A stretch of 64,000 nucleotides of DNA, from the NCBI GenBank assembly GCA_050952125.1, contig JBMNKK010000004.1, forward strand, positions 682,001-746,000, in the 5' to 3' direction. Position numbers and translations under genes: made by a program. The notes below the pieces were generated by a model. The model saw only the letters and a list, made by a program, of their open reading frames with translations. It did no database searches and was not told where the DNA came from. The stretch is from UBA3951 sp050952125 (GTDB lineage: Bacteria > Bacillota > Sulfobacillia > Fermentithermobacillales > Fermentithermobacillaceae). Every line of letters starts with the position of its first letter. The first letter of the stretch is position 1. Positions 7,948 to 16,386 of the stretch are shown here, piece after piece.

Positions 7948-9009
7948 GTGGACTTCGAGTTGTTGGGATTTCCGGTGGCCAAGCTTGCTGTGACTCCCAC
8001 TCCGTTTGAGGGGGTCCCCAGATTCTCAGAACGCCTTGGCGGCCCTTCAATCTTCCTGAAGAGAGACGACCATACCGGACTGGCTCTTGGAGGCAACAAG
8101 GCCAGGAAGCTTGAACTGCTTATGGGCGAGGCTCTCGCGCAGGGTGCGGATACCGTCATTACTTGCGGCGGGCCCCAGTCGAATCACGCGCGAATGACCG
8201 CGGCAGCTGCCCGGAAACTGGGTCTTAAGCCTATTCTGGTACTCGACGGCGAAGACCCCGGCGTGCGCCAAGGGAACCTTTTGCTCGATCACCTGCTTGG
8301 AGCGGAACTGGTGTTTTCGGGAGAGAGATCGTCAGGTGAGCTGTTGGAGGAAGTCGCGAGCACGGTTAGGGCGAGAGGCGGGAATCCCTACGTGGTGCCC
8401 CTTGGCGGGTCAAACGCTCTGGGGGCTCTCGCTTACATGAACTGCGCGGAAGAGATCGTAAACCAGTCGCGTGCCGCGGGTGTCTCTCTGAAGGCATTGT
8501 ATGTTCCCGCAGGTTCGGTCGGCACGCTAGCCGGGATTATTCTGGGTAAAGTCTTGTTCGGCGCGCCTTTCTCCGTCACCGGATTTGCCGCGAGTCCCGG
8601 GGCGGAGGCAAAGGTTGACAGGACACTCCACTTAATGACTGAGGCCATCAAGCTACTGAAAAGCCGCGCCGTCCCGTCCGTCGTGGAGCGCGCCGTGAGG
8701 CCGGAGTACAGAGACGCGTTTCAGCGCCTGATCAACCTCGATGCCGAGGACCTCAAGCACCTTGTGAAGATTGATGACAGCCAGGTCGGGCCGGGTTACG
8801 GGGTGCCTACTGAGGCCGGGGTGGAGGCGATCATGCTCTTGGCCCGCACGGAGGGCGTCCTTACCGATCCCGTGTATACCGCTAAGGCGTTGGCAGGTCT
8901 CGTAAAGGATATTAGATCGGGGATGTACGCCACGAGCGATTCAGTCGCGTTTGTCCATACCGGCGGAGTTCCCGCCGACTTCGCATTTTCCGATGTCTTG
9001 ACAAGGTAG
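7948..9009 (+). CDS. PLP-dependent D-cysteine desulfhydrase / ACC deaminase family protein
   Basis: A 353-residue fold type II PLP enzyme. GGNKARKLE carries the Schiff-base lysine, followed by TCGGPQSNHARMTAAAARKLG, a hallmark of D-cysteine desulfhydrase (DcyD) and 1-aminocyclopropane-1-carboxylate deaminase. The C-terminal FVHTGG phosphate-site motif is also present. It would release ammonia, with H2S if D-cysteine is the substrate and pyruvate as product. The start is GTG 7948 after AAGGGAGAGG. The following genes encode an amidotransferase-like hydrolase and a P1 aminopeptidase, which fits amino acid or peptide breakdown. True ACC deaminase activity is unlikely but cannot be excluded. Confidence 0.82.
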   Translation: MDFELLGFPVAKLAVTPTPFEGVPRFSERLGGPSIFLKRDDHTGLALGGNKARKLELLMGEALAQGADTVITCGGPQSNHARMTAAAARKLGLKPILVLDGEDPGVRQGNLLLDHLLGAELVFSGERSSGELLEEVASTVRARGGNPYVVPLGGSNALGALAYMNCAEEIVNQSRAAGVSLKALYVPAGSVGTLAGIILGKVLFGAPFSVTGFAASPGAEAKVDRTLHLMTEAIKLLKSRAVPSVVERAVRPEYRDAFQRLINLDAEDLKHLVKIDDSQVGPGYGVPTEAGVEAIMLLARTEGVLTDPVYTAKALAGLVKDIRSGMYATSDSVAFVHTGGVPADFAFSDVLTR

Positions 9010-9045
9010 CATACAGAGTCAGATTTCGAGAGGAGGAACCGTAAG

Positions 9046-9753
9046 ATGAGGCCCATTATAGGGATCACGGCCAACTGGAACGAGGAAAACAATGTGGCTA
9101 CAGTTCCAATGACCTACATTGACGCGGTCTTGGCGGCTGGAGGAAAACCCCTCTTGATTCCCGTTATGCCGGATGACGTAGCAGAGGAGAATCTCTCCGT
9201 AATCGATGCCCTTCTTATTCCGGGAGGCGTCGATATAGATCCACGCCACTTCAATGAGCGCCCAAGTCAGAAGCTGGGCAGGGTGAACCCTCGACTCGAT
9301 GCGCTGGAACTGGGACTTGTTAAGAAAGCACTTTCGCAGAACATGCCGATGCTCGGCATATGCCGAGGATGCCAAATGATTACCGTAGCGGCAGGCGGGA
9401 GCCTTGTTCAGGACATCCCAAGCCAGGTGGGCGGCGCTCAAAAGCACCAGCAACAAGCTCCGCGTTGGTATGGGACTCACGAAGTGGTGTTGGATGAAGG
9501 TTCTCTTATGGCGCGTATACACGGCACGCGAAGGCTGTACGTCAATTCCTACCATCACCAATCCATCAAGAACCCGGGAGACGGATTTACCGTGACTGCC
9601 CACGCCCTCGACGGCATTGCGGAAGCAGCCGAATCATCAAAAGGATTTAGGCTGTGCATTCAGTGGCATCCGGAAGCAATGTGTGACCACGAGCCCTTGT
9701 TCCTAGAGCCTTTCAAAGCTCTCATTAGGGCAGCAAAAGGTGAAGAAGTATAG
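9046..9753 (+). CDS. Class I glutamine-amidotransferase-like hydrolase (peptidase C26 / PuuD-like)
   Basis: A 235-residue enzyme with the catalytic nucleophile Cys in GICRGCQM and the His/Glu pair in IQWHPEAM. LLIPGGVDIDP is the oxyanion strand typical of gamma-glutamyl-GABA hydrolases (PuuD). Such enzymes cleave gamma-glutamyl bonds. The start is ATG 9046 after GAGAGGAGG. No other puu pathway gene lies nearby, so a general gamma-glutamyl hydrolase role is safer than PuuD itself. It is nine bases from the best start of the P1 peptidase. Confidence 0.85.
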   Translation: MRPIIGITANWNEENNVATVPMTYIDAVLAAGGKPLLIPVMPDDVAEENLSVIDALLIPGGVDIDPRHFNERPSQKLGRVNPRLDALELGLVKKALSQNMPMLGICRGCQMITVAAGGSLVQDIPSQVGGAQKHQQQAPRWYGTHEVVLDEGSLMARIHGTRRLYVNSYHHQSIKNPGDGFTVTAHALDGIAEAAESSKGFRLCIQWHPEAMCDHEPLFLEPFKALIRAAKGEEV

Positions 9754-9762
9754 GTGGTTGAA

Positions 9763-10869
9763 ATGGCGAAGAGACCCAGGGCAAGGGAGTTCGGGCTTGA
9801 GACGGGACTTATGGCGCCCGGCCTACATAACTGCATTACCGATGTTCCGGGAGTACTGGTCGGCCATGTGACCCTCTTTCAGGGAGAAGGTGCTCTCAAC
9901 CCAGGTAAGGGACCGGTCCGCACCGGCGTGACCGCCATACTCCCTCATGGGGGCAATCTGTTTCGCGAGAAGGTTCGGGCGTCAATCCACGTTATCAACG
10001 GATTCGGAAAGGCCACAGGTATACCTCAGGTGCAGGAACTGGGCGTCATTGAGACTCCGATCGTCCTTACGAATACGCTCTCTGTGGGAACTGCTTGGGA
10101 TACGCTGTGCGGATATATGCTTGAACAGTGTCCGGAGATAGGAACGACGACAGGTACCGTTAACCCTGTGGTTGCGGAGTGCAACGATGCCCATCTGAAT
10201 GATATAAGAGGCAGGCACGTAAAGAGCGAACACGTGCTGGCCGCATTGCGAAGTGCATCCGGAGGGCTGTGCGCCGAGGGAAGTGTCGGTGCGGGCACGG
10301 GCATGTCCTGCATGGGGTATAAAGGAGGCATCGGCACCTCGTCGAGGCGGCTCACGGGAGCCTTGTCTGACAGGCACCTAGGGGTGCTCGTATTGGCGAA
10401 TTTCGGCAATCCCCAGGACCTGCTCATATCCGGTGTGCCTGTAGGGGTTCTTCTCGGCAATGAAGCCCCTCCAGCTCCCCCGGGTTCCGTAGTAGTGGTT
10501 GTTGCCACGGACGCGCCGGTTTCAGACCGTCAGCTGGGGCGAATTGCTAGGCGGTGCCAGGCCGGGTTGGCAAGAGTAGGCTCTGTGTTTTCCAACGGCA
10601 GCGGCGATTTTGCCATCGCGTTCTCTACTGCGGACAAGCTTTCACATTGTGCTGAAGGGATGGTCGTAGAGACTAGAGTGCGCGACAACTCCGATGAAAT
10701 GGCCGGCATTTTCCGGGCGGTTGTGGAAGCTACGGAGGAGGCCGTATTGAATGCTCTTTTCGCCGCCGAGACTATGACGGGCAGAGACGGAAACGTGAGG
10801 GAAGGACTTCCTCTTGCCAAAGTGAGGGTCATACTTGAGTCGCGCGGCGTCCTAAGGTCGCGGCGATAG
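9763..10869 (+). CDS. P1-family self-processing aminopeptidase (DmpA-like)
   Basis: A protein of about 368 residues of the DmpA/BapA family (L-aminopeptidase, D-esterase, beta-peptidase). These are Ntn-hydrolases that cut themselves before a Ser, which becomes the nucleophile. The expected Gly-Ser pair is at 241-242 in PPGSVVVVVATDAP. Other conserved parts are LHNCITDVPGVLVGHVT, NGFGKATGI, LTNTLSVG and GAGTGMSCMGYKGGIGTSSR. ATG 9763 is the preferred start (site AGGTGG); GTG 9754 is possible. It would release N-terminal residues from small peptides or amides. Confidence 0.88.
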   Translation: MAKRPRAREFGLETGLMAPGLHNCITDVPGVLVGHVTLFQGEGALNPGKGPVRTGVTAILPHGGNLFREKVRASIHVINGFGKATGIPQVQELGVIETPIVLTNTLSVGTAWDTLCGYMLEQCPEIGTTTGTVNPVVAECNDAHLNDIRGRHVKSEHVLAALRSASGGLCAEGSVGAGTGMSCMGYKGGIGTSSRRLTGALSDRHLGVLVLANFGNPQDLLISGVPVGVLLGNEAPPAPPGSVVVVVATDAPVSDRQLGRIARRCQAGLARVGSVFSNGSGDFAIAFSTADKLSHCAEGMVVETRVRDNSDEMAGIFRAVVEATEEAVLNALFAAETMTGRDGNVREGLPLAKVRVILESRGVLRSRR

Positions 10870-10955
10870 AATGTATCTGCCTGCGAAAGGATAAAACCGG
10901 AAACCGTAGAAGTCACTTTGTTGTCTTCAGCAGTTCCGAAGTGAGGAGAATGACC

Positions 10956-11591
10956 ATGTCTCAACCTCCACGCAAATCAAGGAGACCGACTTACTTATCG
11001 GGCCCCGGCACTCCGCGCCCGGTTCCCGCTGACGAAGCGAAAGAGACGCAGGGTGGCGCCGACAAAGAGACGCCTCCTCCGCCGCAGGAGGATCGTGTCC
11101 TGTATTCGTGGACCGTCTGGCTCCTGCCGCGGCGGCCTTTAGTCTCGGCGCTGGTAGTGGGCGTTTTGCTTTTCAGCATCTATCTTGCGTATTGGGCGCT
11201 CCCTCAACTTCTCTTCGTTGGACTCATCACTTTCATTTTGCTGAACCGCCTGGCACCGTATCTGTTCCCCGTGAAGTACACCATCTCTGAACAGAAAGCG
11301 GGCTACAAAACATTCCTGGCGTCAGATTCCAGGCCGTGGGGGAAGTTTTTTACATACTACAAGTTCAAAGACGGCGTACTCCTCTCAAACGATACCCGGA
11401 CTGTGAGGGGCAGGTTCAAGGAAGGTCTTTTCATGTACTACTCAAGCGATACGCCTGTCGACGAGGTCTTGGCAGTCATTGGCTCCAAGCTGCCCGAGCC
11501 GGAAGAGGCGATGAAGCCTAAGGACGACGGCCAGTACAAGGGCGGTGTGGGATCGGCCCTCCGCCGCATACGCAAACTGAGAGACAAGTAG
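10956..11591 (+). CDS. Uncharacterised two-helix membrane protein with a possible PH-like C-terminal domain
   Basis: I do not recognise a named family. The protein has about 211 residues. The first 50 are polar and proline-rich. Two adjacent hydrophobic helices (about 57-95) form a hairpin, ending at RLAPYLFPVKYTISEQ. A basic and aromatic stretch follows (GKFFTYYKFKDGVLLSND and GLFMYYSSDTP), which resembles membrane-linked bacterial PH-like domains. The tail is Lys/Arg rich. ATG 10956 is preferred over GTG 10941 and ATG 10950 because GAGGAG lies seven bases upstream. It opens the block that contains the GlmL-like gene. Confidence 0.6.
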   Translation: MSQPPRKSRRPTYLSGPGTPRPVPADEAKETQGGADKETPPPPQEDRVLYSWTVWLLPRRPLVSALVVGVLLFSIYLAYWALPQLLFVGLITFILLNRLAPYLFPVKYTISEQKAGYKTFLASDSRPWGKFFTYYKFKDGVLLSNDTRTVRGRFKEGLFMYYSSDTPVDEVLAVIGSKLPEPEEAMKPKDDGQYKGGVGSALRRIRKLRDK

Positions 11592-11712
11592 TATCGGGGA
11601 GGGGTCCGGATACCCTGCTAAAGGCAGGAGGTGTGGGAGGCACAGAGGCTCGTGAGTATTTGGGAGCACCGGTCACCGGTGCCAACGTTGAGATTATCTA
11701 GCATGGGGCTAG
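11591..11712 (+). other. Gap with four short stem-loops: possible structured leader RNA
   Basis: The 182 bases between the membrane protein and the 142-residue protein hold four inverted repeats in a row. They are GTATC/GATAC (11591-11595, 11609-11613), CCTGC/GCAGG (11614-11618, 11624-11628), GCACCGG/CCGGTGC (11666-11672, 11676-11682) and CTAGC/GCTAG (11698-11702, 11708-11712). None is followed by a T-run. I compared it by eye with common riboswitches (B12, TPP, glycine, SAM, T-box) and saw no convincing match. It could be a leader for the downstream genes, a factor-dependent terminator or chance. Confidence 0.35.
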
Positions 11713-11773
11713 CTTAAGGACACCGGAGATACTGTAGAATAATGAGGATTATTGGAGAACCGCGGGGAAAGGG

Positions 11774-12202
11774 GTGACGTTTTTGTTCAAGTTTCCGGAG
11801 CCGATTGACACGAAGCGTCGTGACGAGATAATTGACGCCATAGCTAAGCGTATCGAGCAGTTTGGGATGTTGGTGCCTGCCATCTTCTTTTTGGAGATGA
11901 ACAAGCCCTTGAGCTATATCGGCGGTCAGGCCATGCACTTTTTCGCTCCCATCGTGGGGGTGTTCTTCAACACTTTCGAGGACTATGCTTACTTCTTTGA
12001 TGATAGGAAAAATGTGGAGCTCTTGATTCAGAAACTCGAGAGCCTCGCAGAGAAGGAAGAGGAGCAGAACAGGGCACTGAAGGCTCAACGCAAGGCGCAG
12101 AAAGAGGCAAAGAAGAAGGGCGGCAGTATGCTCGATGAGGCGATGAAGATGGCTGAAGACAACAAGGAATCGGGAGCGCCTGAGAATACTGATCCCGAGT
12201 AA
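11774..12202 (+). CDS. Uncharacterised 142-residue helical protein upstream of the GlmL-like gene
   Basis: No family recognised. The N-terminal two-thirds (FKFPEPIDTKRRDEIIDAIAKRIEQFGMLV and on) is helical, with an amphipathic or weakly hydrophobic centre (FFLEMNKPLSYIGGQAMHFFAPIVGVFFNTF). This could lie on the membrane. Residues about 85-118 are a charged coiled coil rich in Lys, Glu and Ala. The tail is acidic. Start GTG 11774 follows GGGGAAAGG; TTG 11783 is an alternative. It sits 85 bases before the GlmL-like gene on the same strand and is probably part of that unit. Confidence 0.6.
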   Translation: MTFLFKFPEPIDTKRRDEIIDAIAKRIEQFGMLVPAIFFLEMNKPLSYIGGQAMHFFAPIVGVFFNTFEDYAYFFDDRKNVELLIQKLESLAEKEEEQNRALKAQRKAQKEAKKKGGSMLDEAMKMAEDNKESGAPENTDPE

Positions 12203-12287
12203 GAAGGTTTTTCACTTATCGACATCGTATTAGGGCACTTATGGATTTCTATCTTTACGGTTGGCAAGTTAGGAGGGGAAGAGTTCA

Positions 12288-14144
12288 GTGCCGGAAGAGA
12301 AGGCTGCTTTTACGCTGGACAGGGAAATAAACTCTGTTCTGGCTACGGACTGCGGTTCTACAACCACAAAAGCGATTCTCATTGAAAAAGTGGGCGATGA
12401 GTATCGCCTGATAGTCAGGGGAGAGGCTCCTACCACAGTCGAAGCTCCGTTTGAGGATGTTACCGCCGGCGCGCGTAACGCAATCCGAGAGGTCGAAGAG
12501 CTGACAGGCAAAACTTTCCTTGACGAAAAGGGTGTTATTACACCCAGAAAGCCTGACGGAACCGGAGTAGACATTTATATGTCGACTTCTTCCGCAGGCG
12601 GCGGCCTGCAGATGATGGTCGCGGGCGTGGTAAAGACAATGACTGCCGAGTCCGCCGCACGCGCTGCTCTCGGAGCAGGCGCGATTGTTATGGACGTCAT
12701 TTCGGTTGATGACGGCAGAAAACCTCACGAGAAGATTCAGCGCATCCGACAGCTCCGTCCCGACATGATTCTTCTGTCAGGAGGAATTGACGGCGGTACG
12801 ATCACTCACGTCGTAGAGATCGCCGAACTGATCTCGGCTGCCGAGCCCAAGCCCAGGCTTGGTATCGGGTACAACCTGCCTGTTATCTACGCAGGCAACA
12901 AGGATGCGCGTCCCCACATCAACAACAGCCTTAGCAAGAAAGTTGACCTACGCGTGGTCGACAACCTGCGCCCCGTACTTGAGCGCGAGGTTCTGGGCCC
13001 TGCCAGGGAAGAGATTCACAACCTGTTCATGGAACACGTTATGGCTCAGGCTCCGGGCTACAACAAGCTGATGGCCTGGACGCCAATTCCGATCATGCCG
13101 ACTCCCGGCGCTGTAGGTGTCTGCATGCAGACAGCGTCCAAAGAGTACGATCTATCCGTTATCGGAGTAGATATCGGAGGAGCGACCACCGACGTATTCT
13201 CGGTCTTCGGCGAGTTCTTCAACAGGACCGTTTCGGCCAACCTCGGAATGAGCTATTCAATCTGCAACGTGCTGCTGGAGGCCGGCGTCGCGAATATTCG
13301 CAGGTGGATCCCGTTCGACATCGATGAGGGAGAACTCAGGAACAGGATCCGAAACAAGATGATCCGGCCGACGACGATTCCTCAGACCCTGGATGACCTC
13401 ATTATTGAGCAGGCCATCTCTCGCGAGGCGCTTCGCTTGGCTTTCATCCACCACAAGAGCCTTGCCGTCGGGCTTCGCGGGGTCCATAAGCAGCGCACCA
13501 TCGGAGATACGTTTGAACAGACCGGCTCAGGCGATTCATATATCAACATGATGGATTTGGGGCTTCTGATCGGATCCGGCGGCGTTCTGTCCCATGCTCC
13601 CAGAAGAGCTCAGGCAGCTATGATGATGTTGGATGCCTTCCAGCCCGAGGGGATCACGATGCTGGCGGTCGACTCGATCTTCATGATGCCGCAGCTCGGG
13701 ATCTTGTCGTCAGTGCACCCCAAGGCGAGTATGCAGGTATTTGACCGCGACTGTCTCATCAAACTCGGTTCCGCCATCGCTCCTGCCGGTCCCAGCGGTT
13801 CGGCCAAGGACGGCGATCAGTGCGTCAAGGTGGAATTGGAGTTCGATGGCAAGACCGTGGTCGAAGAAGTACCGTATGGCTCCATGAAGCTCATCGCGCT
13901 GGAGGATGGCAAGAAGGCCAAAGCCGTCATCCATCCCGCCAGGCAGTTTGACGTGGGTAAGGGATTTGGGCATGCTCTGGAGACAACCGTCAGCGGCGGA
14001 GTAGTGGGGCTTACCATCGACTGCCGCGGGCGCGTTTTCGACGTGCCCGAAGACAAAGTACTCCGCAACAAGAAGCTTGTTGAATGGTTCAGGGCGATGA
14101 ACCTGTATCCCGAGGAATCGCTCATGAAGTACGCTAAGGTGTAA
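12288..14144 (+). CDS. GlmL/MutL-family ASKHA ATPase-like protein
   Basis: A 618-residue member of the family named after GlmL, encoded with B12-dependent glutamate mutase in clostridia. LATDCGSTTTKAILIEKVG is the first phosphate loop of an actin/Hsp70-type nucleotide fold. VDIGGATTD (294-302) is the second, and LLIGSGG is an adenosine-type motif. Known neighbours are glmS/glmE mutase genes, where a chaperone-like role has been proposed. Here no mutase or other B12 gene is present. Instead it is flanked by a coiled-coil protein and a sandwich/KOW protein, with 17 bases to the latter. The start is GTG 12288 after AGGAGGGG. The family call is good; the role here is unknown. Confidence 0.8.
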   Translation: MPEEKAAFTLDREINSVLATDCGSTTTKAILIEKVGDEYRLIVRGEAPTTVEAPFEDVTAGARNAIREVEELTGKTFLDEKGVITPRKPDGTGVDIYMSTSSAGGGLQMMVAGVVKTMTAESAARAALGAGAIVMDVISVDDGRKPHEKIQRIRQLRPDMILLSGGIDGGTITHVVEIAELISAAEPKPRLGIGYNLPVIYAGNKDARPHINNSLSKKVDLRVVDNLRPVLEREVLGPAREEIHNLFMEHVMAQAPGYNKLMAWTPIPIMPTPGAVGVCMQTASKEYDLSVIGVDIGGATTDVFSVFGEFFNRTVSANLGMSYSICNVLLEAGVANIRRWIPFDIDEGELRNRIRNKMIRPTTIPQTLDDLIIEQAISREALRLAFIHHKSLAVGLRGVHKQRTIGDTFEQTGSGDSYINMMDLGLLIGSGGVLSHAPRRAQAAMMMLDAFQPEGITMLAVDSIFMMPQLGILSSVHPKASMQVFDRDCLIKLGSAIAPAGPSGSAKDGDQCVKVELEFDGKTVVEEVPYGSMKLIALEDGKKAKAVIHPARQFDVGKGFGHALETTVSGGVVGLTIDCRGRVFDVPEDKVLRNKKLVEWFRAMNLYPEESLMKYAKV

Positions 14145-14161
14145 GGAGGAGGGACAGAGAA

Positions 14162-15283
14162 ATGGCACACGCATACACGCCTGGACTTAAAGTCACCGAA
14201 AGGGCGGTTGTCCGCAAGACGCGTCGCCTACCCCTCCTCGGCGAAGTGCTTATCGAAAAGGGGAAGGCTGTGTCGCCGGACATGATCGTTGCCCGCACCG
14301 ACATTCCGGGCAACCCCCAGACTGTGAACGTCGCCAACGCCCTCGGTGTTGAACCTGAGGATATCGGCGATTTCATGTTGAAGAAAGTTGGGGATCCGGT
14401 CAAGCAGGGCGAGATTCTTGCTGAGTATAGATCCTTTTTCGGGCTGTTTAAGCACACGGTAACCTCTCCCGTAGATGCCACTGTTGAGATGATCTCGACC
14501 GTTACCGGTCAGGTCACCCTGAGAGAGCCTCCGATTCCCATTCAGGTTGATGCCTACATCGACGGGGTCGTCGAGGAGGTACTCCCCAAAGAGGGAGTCA
14601 TCATCAAGACAGAAGGCGCTTTTATACAGGGGATCTTTGGCATCGGCGGCGAGACCCAGGGAGTCATCCGCGTAGCGGTTGACGGGCCTGACGATGTACT
14701 CGAAGCTTCGCATATCGTCGCTGATGACAAAGGAAAGATCGTCATTGGCGGCTCGCTCGTTTCCGCGGAGGCTATTAAGAAGGCCGGTGAAGTTGGGGCC
14801 AGGGGGATAGTGGCGGGCGGTATTATCGACACTGACCTCATAGCCTATCTCGGACATGACATCGGAGTGGCTATCACGGGACACGAGGACGTGCCGGTGA
14901 CAGTCATCATTACCGAAGGTTTCGGCAGGATGAGAATGGCCAACAGGACCTTCGAGCTCCTGAAGAACCTTCAGGGGTTCAAGGCTTCCATTAACGGGGC
15001 CACGCAGATTCGTGCCGGTGTCATGAGGCCCGAGATCATCGTCCCGGGCTATCAGCCCAAGGAAAGCGGCAAAGAGCAAGATCTCTCACAAGGTCTTGTA
15101 CCGGGCACTCCGCTCCGCATCATCCGCGAGCCCTATTTCGGAAAGCTGGCTGAAGTAGTGGACCTTCCCCCGGAGCTTCAGGTTATTGAGACCGAGGCTC
15201 ACGTGAGGATTCTTCGCGCTAAGTTGGCTGACGGGACGATTGTTACGGTTCCCAGGGCAAACGTGGAGATCATCGAAGCGTAG
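14162..15283 (+). CDS. Uncharacterised barrel-sandwich (lipoyl-like) plus KOW-like protein
   Basis: A 373-residue protein without a name I can give. Residues about 70-125 (KKVGDPVKQGEILAEY, then HTVTSPVDATVEMIS and TGQVTL) follow the barrel-sandwich pattern of biotinyl/lipoyl-like domains. There is no MKM-type lysine for cofactor attachment. The middle (about 130-265) is rich in Gly, Val and Ile and may be a Rossmann-like or swivelling domain. The C-terminus (about 315-373: TPLRIIREPYFGKLAEVVDLP and DGTIVTVPRANVEII) looks like a KOW domain as in NusG or ribosomal proteins. It lies directly downstream of the GlmL-like gene with an AAGGAGGAGG site and ends before a strong hairpin. Confidence 0.65.
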   Translation: MAHAYTPGLKVTERAVVRKTRRLPLLGEVLIEKGKAVSPDMIVARTDIPGNPQTVNVANALGVEPEDIGDFMLKKVGDPVKQGEILAEYRSFFGLFKHTVTSPVDATVEMISTVTGQVTLREPPIPIQVDAYIDGVVEEVLPKEGVIIKTEGAFIQGIFGIGGETQGVIRVAVDGPDDVLEASHIVADDKGKIVIGGSLVSAEAIKKAGEVGARGIVAGGIIDTDLIAYLGHDIGVAITGHEDVPVTVIITEGFGRMRMANRTFELLKNLQGFKASINGATQIRAGVMRPEIIVPGYQPKESGKEQDLSQGLVPGTPLRIIREPYFGKLAEVVDLPPELQVIETEAHVRILRAKLADGTIVTVPRANVEIIEA

Positions 15284-15310
15284 ATTAGCGCAGAAGCGGC
15301 TGAGCAATAT

Positions 15311-15337
15311 GAGGACCCGCCATCGGGGCGGGTCCTC
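15311..15337 (+). terminator. Strong hairpin after the GlmL-block KOW gene
   Basis: GAGGACCCGC (15311-15320) pairs perfectly with GCGGGTCCTC (15328-15337) over a seven-base loop. Only a weak T content follows (AGCGTTAATTG), so it is an imperfect intrinsic terminator. It may attenuate rather than fully stop transcription into the DUF483-like gene. Confidence 0.6.
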
Positions 15338-15432
15338 AGCGTTAATTGCGCAACTTGGAGGGATAAATTCCTGTTGGAGAGAAAAAAGGTAGAAGAGTGG
15401 AAAAGAAAGTGAAAGGAGGCAGAGCGGGAGGC

Positions 15433-16386
15433 ATGGACAAAGAGCTCTTGAAAGAATTCATGAACGAAGAGGTTATTCCGCTACGAGCCAAGTTCGATGA
15501 CTATCTCGCCGTTGCCCTGGATATCCGTAGAGCTTCACAATTCATCTCCCCCGCCGAACTGCCGGACGCAAGCATCCTTGGCGCGACCATTGATGACAGG
15601 TTCACCAAGAAAATGGCAGGGAGAAAGCTCCCGGGTGAATCCCTTGGACAGTTCATGAAAGGGAAGATGGGCAAGTTCTGGCGGCGCAACCGCATGCAGG
15701 AGATTCGCTACAGGTTGGCCGCCATCCGGGAGATCTACAAGGATGTTGTAGAGAACGCTCATTCCTATCAGACGTACATAAAGTGGGCATCCAAGCTCGG
15801 ACTGTCATACAAGGAGTTGGAGTCAAGGCCCACCATACGCGAGATCTACTTGTTCAAAGACCCGAAGGTCGCCGAGGAACTTGACGAACTCCAGGAACTT
15901 CGGAAAGACATCCGGTGGGAGAAGATGCGGACGGCAGGCGGAGCCCAACCGGCTTACACCAAGGCATTTCCCGAGGAAATGAACCCTGCATACCTGAAGA
16001 AGCTTGGCCGGATATTGGGCTTCCCCATCTGCTGCATTGAGCGCTATACATTTGACCGCGAATCGGCGGTTCTAACTCCCGAGCAGAGGGCGGCGAACCA
16101 ACTGAGCGATTTAGAGGGGTCCGAGGAGTACGATCTGTACGCGTACTTCACCAAGGATTTCTTCCCGTGCCAGCCTGATTGCGAGACCGCTCGCGACTTA
16201 GGAAAGGCTATGTACGACAGACTCCTTGAGATCGACCCTGAGATAGCAGAGAGATACGCCAAGCATTTGGAGAACAATGTGGCGCTTGTAAGGCAGTATC
16301 CGGAGATTATCCGGCAGAAAATCGAGGCCCTGGAGAGAATAGCCGGCAAACACGAGGAAGGCGATGAGGTTGAAGACCAGCAGTAA
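15433..16386 (+). CDS. DUF483-like protein with paired cysteines
   Basis: A protein of about 317 residues, mostly helical and charged. The recognisable part is GRILGFPICCIERYTFDRES, which resembles the signature of DUF483, a family known mainly from archaea and some anaerobic bacteria. Cys200-Cys201 and a later FFPCQPDCETA (Cys246 and Cys250) could bind a metal or Fe-S cluster; this is inference. Start choice is weak: ATG 15433 has GGGAGG very close, and GTG 15397 or GTG 15409 would lengthen it. The end overlaps the start of the uracil-DNA glycosylase gene by 23 bases. Confidence 0.6.
   Translation: MDKELLKEFMNEEVIPLRAKFDDYLAVALDIRRASQFISPAELPDASILGATIDDRFTKKMAGRKLPGESLGQFMKGKMGKFWRRNRMQEIRYRLAAIREIYKDVVENAHSYQTYIKWASKLGLSYKELESRPTIREIYLFKDPKVAEELDELQELRKDIRWEKMRTAGGAQPAYTKAFPEEMNPAYLKKLGRILGFPICCIERYTFDRESAVLTPEQRAANQLSDLEGSEEYDLYAYFTKDFFPCQPDCETARDLGKAMYDRLLEIDPEIAERYAKHLENNVALVRQYPEIIRQKIEALERIAGKHEEGDEVEDQQ

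Noticed and set aside
11591..11773. Possible B12 riboswitch before the GlmL block
   Set aside because: The GGCAGGAGG stretch recalls part of a B12 box, but the rest of the conserved box and the surrounding helices are not present.
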